From Sphaerolaimus hirsutus (Eukaryota > Nematoda > Chromadorea > Monhysterida > Sphaerolaimidae), in NCBI GenBank assembly GCA_964036195.1, contig OZ038456.1, positions 27,071,792-27,135,791 of the forward strand: a stretch of 64,000 nucleotides of DNA. Reading direction: 5' to 3'. A program made the translations under genes and the position numbers. Within the stretch, counting starts at the first letter, position 1, and each line of letters begins with the position of its first letter. A model generated the notes under the pieces. That model searched no databases, had not been told where the DNA came from, and saw only the letters and a list, made by a program, of their open reading frames with translations. Below are positions 61,501-64,000 of the stretch, piece after piece.

Positions 61501-64000
61501 GAAGCTGAAACTTGGGGTAGATATTGGCGCAACCCACCTCTACTTCGCATGAATTGGAGGGGTTGCTGCGACCCCCTACAGGGTGGGTCACCCGAAGTGC
61601 AAAAAATTTAGTGGCTTTTCAGTGTCCCACACAGGTCCGGCCCCCACTGATTTCTTGCACTGCGGGTGCCGTACCTCCAGCTGTGGGATGGATATAAATC
61701 TAAAATTTTGGGGATGTGTCGCCAACACCCCTCCCCTACTTTACACTGGCCAGGTGGTTTTTAGCAACTCACCACAGTGTGGGGTGCAGCATTCAAAATT
61801 TATCAAAACATTACTGTCCCACACAGGTCCAGCACCCAATTGAATTTTAAAAAATAAGCACTTTTGTGTTGTTTCAACACTAAAGTGATTGATAATGTCA
61901 AATAATATTAAATATCATATCCCACCAAAAACCGCTCACCACATGAACCCATCCCTCCAGTGGCTGACGAAAAATCACTTTTTACAACTTTCTTATTAGA
62001 CACTTGAACTGCTGGTTTACAATAATTTTTAGGGGAGAGTTCAAGGTTTCAAGTTGTGTAAAAAACCTTACCTCCAAAATGCCTTCATAAGAAAATTTGT
62101 TTGGGGTGAATTTTGAATTGAAAAAATGACATCATTGTAGGAACAAAAGTAAATAAGTAAAATTTACCCCGAGCAAATTTTCTTATGAAGGCTTTTTGGA
62201 GCTAAGGTTTTTTTACACAACTTAAAACCCTTAACCCTCCTCTATAAAATATTGTAAACCAACAGTTCAAGTGTCTTATAAAAAGTTGTAAAAAGTGATT
62301 TTTTGTCAGCCACTTTAGGGGATTGGTTCATGTCGTGGTCAGTTTTCGGTGGGATAAGATATTTATTTAGGATATTTAATGCTTATTTGACATTATCAAT
62401 CACTTTAGTGTTAAAACAAAACAAAAGTGTTTATTTTTTTAAATTCGATTGGCTGCTGGACCTGTGTGAGACAGTAATGTTTTGATAAATTTTGAATGCT
62501 GCACCCCACACTGTGGTTAGTTGCCAAAAAACGCCTGGCCAGTGTATAGTAGCGGATGGGTGTTGGCGACACATCCCAAAAATTGTAGATTTTTACCTTT
62601 CCCACAGCTGGAGGTACGGCACCCGCAGTGCAATAAATCAGTGGGGGCCGGACCTGTGTGGGACACTAAACAGCCACGAAATTTTTTGCACTTAGGGTGA
62701 CCCCTCCAATTCATGCGAAGTAGAGGGGGGTTGCGCCAATATCTACCCCAAGTTTCAGCTTCGGGCGCGTCCTAGAACTGGAGATAGGACATCAGAAGTA
62801 AAATAAAAAATGGGGGGCCGGACTTGATCGGGAAGGTGTTTATGTCCGTGTGGCTTTGTAACGGTATTCAAAACTATATTAGTGAAATCGTGCACCCTAG
62901 AAAAATTCACCCTATGACCTACTTTTCATTATTTGGAGCGTGTTATATTTATTTTTTCACTTGTGTCTCATACATTGAATGCAATGTCGTTTTGACGCAC
63001 AGGTTCTACACTGCAGACCGGGAGCAAATGTCGTCTCCAGAGGGCCAGCCCTTCGAAGGTGTGTTCTCTGTTTTTGACAAAACATTTCCTCGCAGTTATT
63101 TCACGCTATCCAAATTCATAGAATGCCTGTTCAATGAGGGCCCACACACTAGTTGACATCGCAAATTCGCGTCAACTCAGTGTCAATTGAATAAAACAAG
63201 AAGTTTGTAAAAAGCATCACACTTAACAGGAACAATGAAAATGAAGTGTCATGATGTAAAATTAACTATGCTCTATCAGACAGATAAGTTGAAATCACAG
63301 TATCACTTAAATTCAGTTGACACGAATTCAGTTGACATCCAGTGTGCGGGGGCCCAATGTCACGGTCATCTATGGACTTGCGCTAGCAAACTAGTTGACT
63401 GGATGTCAAATCGTTTCCAAGTTATTCCACATTTTAGTTGACAGGTCACTGAAGCGTGTTCAAATTCATCAGGAAAAAAGAAGAATTTCGGCACGTAGAA
63501 CACAATTCTGCCATCCGTCAATTATAATGCGAATGGACGTCGAAACCAGTTGACACCGAGTCAACTGATTCGCGCGGCGCCAATCCTCACATCCCACCCA
63601 TTCACTAGGGTGGAAGACGGTACGGCCTTGCGGTAAACCGTACGATAAATTTCCCATTGTGCGGTAAACGTTACGGTACTGTAAATCATCAAGTTTGCGG
63701 TAAACAGTACGGTATGGTAAATCCAAAAAGTGCGGCACGCGGTACGGTACGGTAAATTTTCAAAAGTGCGGTAAAGGGTACGGTAAATTTTCCAAAAAAA
63801 AGCGCTACGTACGGTAAATTCCGCCACTCTACCATCCACCCCCCCCCCCAGCCACCCCCGACGGGTCGTCGGACAGCGAGAGCTACGTGCCGCCGGTGGC
63901 GCCCGGCCGCGCGTCCAAGCTCACCGCCAGGCAGCACGTGCAGCCGCAGCACGGCGACGCCGACAGGGTCACGTTCGGACTGCCGCCCACGCCCAAGGTG
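43411..64000 (+). CDS. MAP4K3/5: GCK-family MAP4K (MAP4K3/5 type), 3' truncated by window
   Basis: Fourteen exons (43411-43577, 45202-45336, 48630-48694, 50281-50430, 51398-51470, 51943-52137, 55382-55463, 57357-57488, 57802-57868, 57933-58029, 58322-58403, 60212-60366, 63003-63058, 63852-64000) join in one frame of 535 codons. Germinal-centre kinases of this type phosphorylate MAP3Ks, LATS or TOR-pathway targets in the cytosol. Seen: Ala/Gln-rich start, glycine loop VGSGTFGEV (41-49), Lys64 in [11 protein letters not shown] with catalytic Asp156, DFG Asp174, activation segment [11 protein letters not shown] and MAPE (198-201), FDLHPMR, then LLDRVNNPQ, which in the family directly follows the kinase domain. 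An acidic/Pro linker leads to FGLPPTPKV, the motif that precedes the citron-homology (CNH) domain, so that domain must lie beyond 64000. MAP4K3 and MAP4K5 (fly happyhour) cannot be separated here; MAP4K4/TNIK and MST are excluded by the linker. Confidence 0.94.
43812..44545. mobile_element. CTGTAAA-family element split by a nested foldback, MAP4K intron 1
   Basis: Left end GCCACTCCCAGACACTGTAA at about 43812; right end TTTTACATG...ACATTTATGTACAG near 44540. A perfect-looking foldback with ends CAGGGGTGGGCATCTTCAGT spans 43948-44480 in its middle. Confidence 0.6.
44640..45140. repeat. CAGGGGTCTCC element, MAP4K intron 1
   Basis: ACAGGGGTCTCCAGGATTTT to CTAGGAGACCCCTGAC; contains GATAGATAGATAGCTG and long G/C runs. 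It shares GGATTTTGGCCCTCGCGGGG with 28180. Confidence 0.75.
45202..45336 (+). CDS. MAP4K3/5: MAP4K exon 2
   Basis: [20 protein letters not shown] with the ATP-anchoring Lys64, then [20 protein letters not shown]. Acceptor TCTCTCAG, donor AG|GTGCGT. Confidence 0.95.
   Translation, partial: NWRVVCHQGSQARPRRRLLHNPAGDSHAGRMLTSEYNCLPRQLL
45507..46821. mobile_element. hAT-like element with AGCGCTTTT arms, interrupted
   Basis: Ends TAGGGATAGAAAAAAGCGC and AGCGCTGGCCATCCCTA, flanks CACTAGCC/CACTAGTC. Interrupted by the AAAAACG element 45545-46187. Confidence 0.82.
45545..46187. mobile_element. hAT-like element with AAAAACG arms (copy 2, nested)
   Basis: Ends TAGGGTTGGCCGATG and TTTTCCAACCCTA with perfect 8-bp duplication TTCCCGCT, proving insertion into the outer element. 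Confidence 0.88.
46929..48400. mobile_element. hAT-like MITE with GATATC arms (copy 2)
   Basis: 1472 bp, 8-bp duplication ACTGTCTG on both sides, same termini and core start as copy 1 but with extra internal sequence (about 47340-47970) absent from the other copies, probably a further insertion. Confidence 0.87.
48630..48694 (+). CDS. MAP4K3/5: MAP4K exon 3
   Basis: [20 protein letters not shown], the kinase hinge. Acceptor GCAACGCAG, donor A|GTCAGT. A GATATC-arm hAT-like element begins 13 bp into the following intron. Confidence 0.95.
48707..48966. mobile_element. hAT-like MITE with GATATC arms (short copy, beside MAP4K exon 3)
   Basis: 260 bp, almost only GATATC repeats; 8-bp duplication GTTCACAC on both sides. 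Inserted just after the exon 3 donor. Confidence 0.88.
49262..49502. mobile_element. Foldback MITE, MAP4K intron 3
   Basis: Arms GCGACATTACACCTTACAAT and ATTGTAAGGTGTAATGTCTC are exact inverted repeats flanking ATTTTTTTTATGTTTG. Confidence 0.75.
50051..50272. mobile_element. hAT-like element abutting MAP4K exon 4 acceptor
   Basis: Ends TAGGGGTGGCAAGCGATT and TTTTTCCAACCCTA; flanks AGTCTCAG and ATTCTCAG (7/8). The right flank is the functional 3' splice site. It contains a degenerate internal TAGGGTTCAAACGGG start at about 50202. Confidence 0.78.
50281..50430 (+). CDS. MAP4K3/5: MAP4K exon 4 (HRD loop)
   Basis: [40 protein letters not shown], then TTNGDVKL. Acceptor ATTCTCAG is the right target-site duplication of an inserted element. 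Donor G|GTTGGT, phase 1. Confidence 0.95.
51149..51376. mobile_element. GGCCCACACACGCTAG-type MITE next to MAP4K exon 5
   Basis: Ends GGGCCCACACACACTGGATT and CAACTAGTGTGCGTGGGCCC; a divergent subfamily also present at 63138-63355. Ends about 20 bp before the exon 5 acceptor. Confidence 0.75.
51398..51470 (+). CDS. MAP4K3/5: MAP4K exon 5 (DFG and activation loop)
   Basis: Completes Ala173, then [20 protein letters not shown] and TPY. 73 bp, acceptor CACCGCGCAG, donor TG|GTTTGT splitting the Trp codon. No long ORF marks this exon; it was found by searching for DFG. Confidence 0.93.
51610..51765. mobile_element. CTGTAAA-family element, MAP4K intron 5
   Basis: CCCAGG then TGGTAGTTTCACACCCTGTA at the left, CACTTTACAGGGTGTTGGAC at the right. 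The left CCAGG is kept; the right copy is not evident. Confidence 0.55.
51943..52137 (+). CDS. MAP4K3/5: MAP4K exon 6 (APE, helix F-G)
   Basis: [57 protein letters not shown]. Acceptor after a C-run, donor TG|GTGAGT. Confidence 0.96.
52173..52373. mobile_element. Foldback MITE with ATACTCGGC ends, MAP4K intron 6
   Basis: GTATACTCGGCGGACATCAT to GGTTCGCCGAGTATAC; inner ACTTACCATAACCCATCTGA matches 18660-18720 and 49320. Confidence 0.72.
52600..53147. mobile_element. hAT-like MITE with GGGATC arms (copy 1)
   Basis: Ends TAGGGTTCAAACGGGAT / ATCCCGTTTGAACCCTA, arms of GGGATCGGGATT; core TTCATAAAGGTCTCAAAACA. Flanking 8-mers CTCCCAGA and CTGCCAGA differ at one base. Confidence 0.86.
53511..53670. 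mobile_element. GGCCCACACACGCTAG MITE (copy 3, nested)
   Basis: Inserted in a GGGATC element. Comparison with intact GGGATC copies (TTGGGGGTTTCTCGGG) shows that TTT is repeated on both sides, suggesting a 3-bp duplication. Confidence 0.83.
53718..54335. mobile_element. hAT-like MITE with TTTTCCG arms
   Basis: Ends TAGGGTGTCAAATTTCCG and ...TTTGACACCCTA, identical 8-bp duplication ATCGGGAC. The arm motif CCGTTTTCCG reads in the same orientation throughout most of its length, so it is less palindromic than its relatives. Confidence 0.85.
54520..55218. mobile_element. hAT-like MITE with GATATC arms (copy 4, nested)
   Basis: 8-bp duplication ATCGGGAT taken from the host element's own repeat; core matches copies 1 and 2. 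Confidence 0.86.
55382..55463 (+). CDS. MAP4K3/5: MAP4K exon 7 (end of kinase domain)
   Basis: [28 protein letters not shown], matching [20 protein letters not shown]. Acceptor ATGGCGCAG, donor CAG|GTTCGA. Confidence 0.94.
55752..56311. mobile_element. hAT-like MITE with GGGATC arms (copy 3)
   Basis: Identical 8-bp duplications GCTGCGAT; about 560 bp and closely similar to 52600-53147. Confidence 0.88.
56717..57293. mobile_element. C/G-rich MITE with inserted GGCGCC palindrome, MAP4K intron 7
   Basis: TACCGTATTACCTCGAAATA to GTATTTCGAGGAAATACGGT; a GGCGCC-rich segment and a C/G-rich AGCCCCCCCC block (57070-57230) interrupt it. Confidence 0.72.
57357..57488 (+). CDS. MAP4K3/5: MAP4K exon 8
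   Basis: [20 protein letters not shown] and [14 protein letters not shown], equivalent to HPFV...LAIELLDKVNNP. Phase 0 at both ends, donor TCC|GTGAGT. Confidence 0.92.
57802..57868 (+). CDS. MAP4K3/5: MAP4K exon 9
   Basis: [20 protein letters not shown] plus LT, aligned with the VPHRIHSTSR linker. Acceptor TGCCCGCAG, donor A|GTAACT. Placement rests on phase and the RIPSR motif. Confidence 0.72.
57933..58029 (+). CDS. MAP4K3/5: MAP4K exon 10
   Basis: [31 protein letters not shown]. Linker without strong conservation. Acceptor GTGACCCAG; donor CA|GTTAGT is the phase that joins exon 11. Confidence 0.65.
58322..58403 (+). CDS. MAP4K3/5: MAP4K exon 11
   Basis: [27 protein letters not shown], a polar linker. 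Acceptor CATCGCAG, donor TTG|GTTCGT, phase 0. Confidence 0.72.
58596..59039. mobile_element. Tigger/pogo-like MITE
   Basis: Ends CAGTCATCCCCGGGTTATCG and ACCCGGGGACGACTG with TA duplications (58594-58595, 59040-59041). The terminus resembles Tc1/mariner-pogo (Tigger) CAGT..TCCCC..TTATC ends. Confidence 0.8.
59379..59968. mobile_element. hAT-like MITE with GGGATC arms (copy 4)
   Basis: Identical 8-bp duplications CATTGTAG; the longest GGGATCGGGATC runs of the family. Confidence 0.88.
60212..60366 (+). CDS. MAP4K3/5: MAP4K exon 12 (acidic linker)
   Basis: [24 protein letters not shown] then a Gly-rich stretch ending DDTLT. Acceptor follows a long C-run; donor AG|GTGAAT. Confidence 0.8.
60604..60770. 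mobile_element. CTGTAAA-family element, MAP4K intron 12
   Basis: CCTGG then TGCCAGTGCTAGACCCTG on the left, TTTTACAGGGCCTGGGAGTG on the right. The left flank fits a CCWGG target. Confidence 0.58.
61421..62842. mobile_element. 1.4-kb foldback element, MAP4K intron 12
   Basis: Two arms of about 650-700 bp, inverted, starting TAAACACCTTCCCGATCAAG and ending with its reverse complement, centre near 62140. Arms have diverged by scattered substitutions and small indels. Confidence 0.85.
63003..63058 (+). CDS. MAP4K3/5: MAP4K exon 13
   Basis: 56-bp exon: [18 protein letters not shown]. Acceptor GACGCACAG completes Arg467, donor G|GTGTGT. Confidence 0.75.
63138..63355. mobile_element. GGCCCACACACGCTAG-type MITE, MAP4K intron 13
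   Basis: GGGCCCACACACTAGTTGAC to AGTGTGCGGGGGCCC; reverse-complement-related to 51149-51376 internally (shared AAGTGTCATGATGTAAAATT). Confidence 0.75.
63606..63831. mobile_element. MITE with TACCG arms (copy 2)
   Basis: Starts TAGGGTGGAAGACGG and ends CCGCCACTCTA; flanks CCATTCAC/CCATCCAC. The body is GGTAAACGGTACGG-like, the reverse strand of copy 1. Lies 20 bp before MAP4K exon 14. Confidence 0.78.
63852..64000 (+). CDS. MAP4K3/5: MAP4K exon 14 (pre-CNH linker, cut by window)
   Basis: [20 protein letters not shown], a basic/Gln part, then FGLPPTPKV. In MAP4K3/5 this is followed by HMGACF and the CNH domain. Either the exon or a donor continues at 64000. Confidence 0.9.

Overview
This is a metazoan, probably invertebrate, nuclear genomic window. 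It holds parts or all of four protein-coding genes whose exons are short, GC-rich and widely spaced in AT-rich introns packed with non-autonomous DNA transposons. There is no operon structure, Shine-Dalgarno logic or long single-exon gene. Splice junctions were placed by eye from GT/AG signals, reading phase and remembered protein families; in all four genes the phases close, except at the MRPL39 exon 1/2 junction.

Layout: (1) 1-8134, repeats with no exon I can recognise. (2) 8135-21506, plus strand: a Dispatched (Hedgehog-release, RND/patched superfamily) gene, 17 exons, about 1089 residues visible, with the amino-terminal exon(s) not found and the stop at 21504-21506. (3) 22532-33118, minus strand: complete CLASRP (SWAP2-type splicing regulator with an RS domain), 14 exons, 679 residues. 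(4) 33823-42813, minus strand: MRPL39, a threonyl-tRNA-synthetase-like protein of the large mitochondrial ribosomal subunit; the start codon and stop are both visible, with one amino-terminal junction unresolved. (5) 43411-64000, plus strand: a MAP4K3/5-type GCK kinase, 14 exons, 535 residues, cut by the window edge just before its expected citron-homology domain. MRPL39 and MAP4K are divergent and share a 597-bp spacer with a perfect CRE palindrome. Dispatched and CLASRP are convergent.

The most interesting material is in the transposons. Two MRPL39 introns (33886-34245 and 35256-35467) consist entirely of a terminal-inverted-repeat element flanked by the same 5-bp duplication, CCAGG. The donor G and the acceptor AG lie in the duplication and the donor T is the first base of the element, so splicing restores the uninterrupted exon. 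This is the signature of introners, transposons that make introns. A second group has 8-bp target duplications and termini TAGGGT (hAT-like), yet its arms are built from very different short motifs (GATATC, GGGATC, TTTCCG, AAAAACG, TACCGT) and the copies nest inside each other up to three levels deep. One sits exactly at the 3' splice site of MAP4K exon 4, where the duplication has copied the acceptor. Other families include a C-rich/G-rich MITE ending in TACCGTAT, a GGCCCACACACGCTAG MITE, a Tigger-like element with TA duplication, large foldbacks, and a tRNA-derived SINE.

The four genes are not an obvious pathway: Hedgehog release, splicing control, mitochondrial translation and stress/TOR kinase signalling. 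The window is best read as an ordinary housekeeping and signalling neighbourhood in a genome undergoing heavy MITE and intron turnover.
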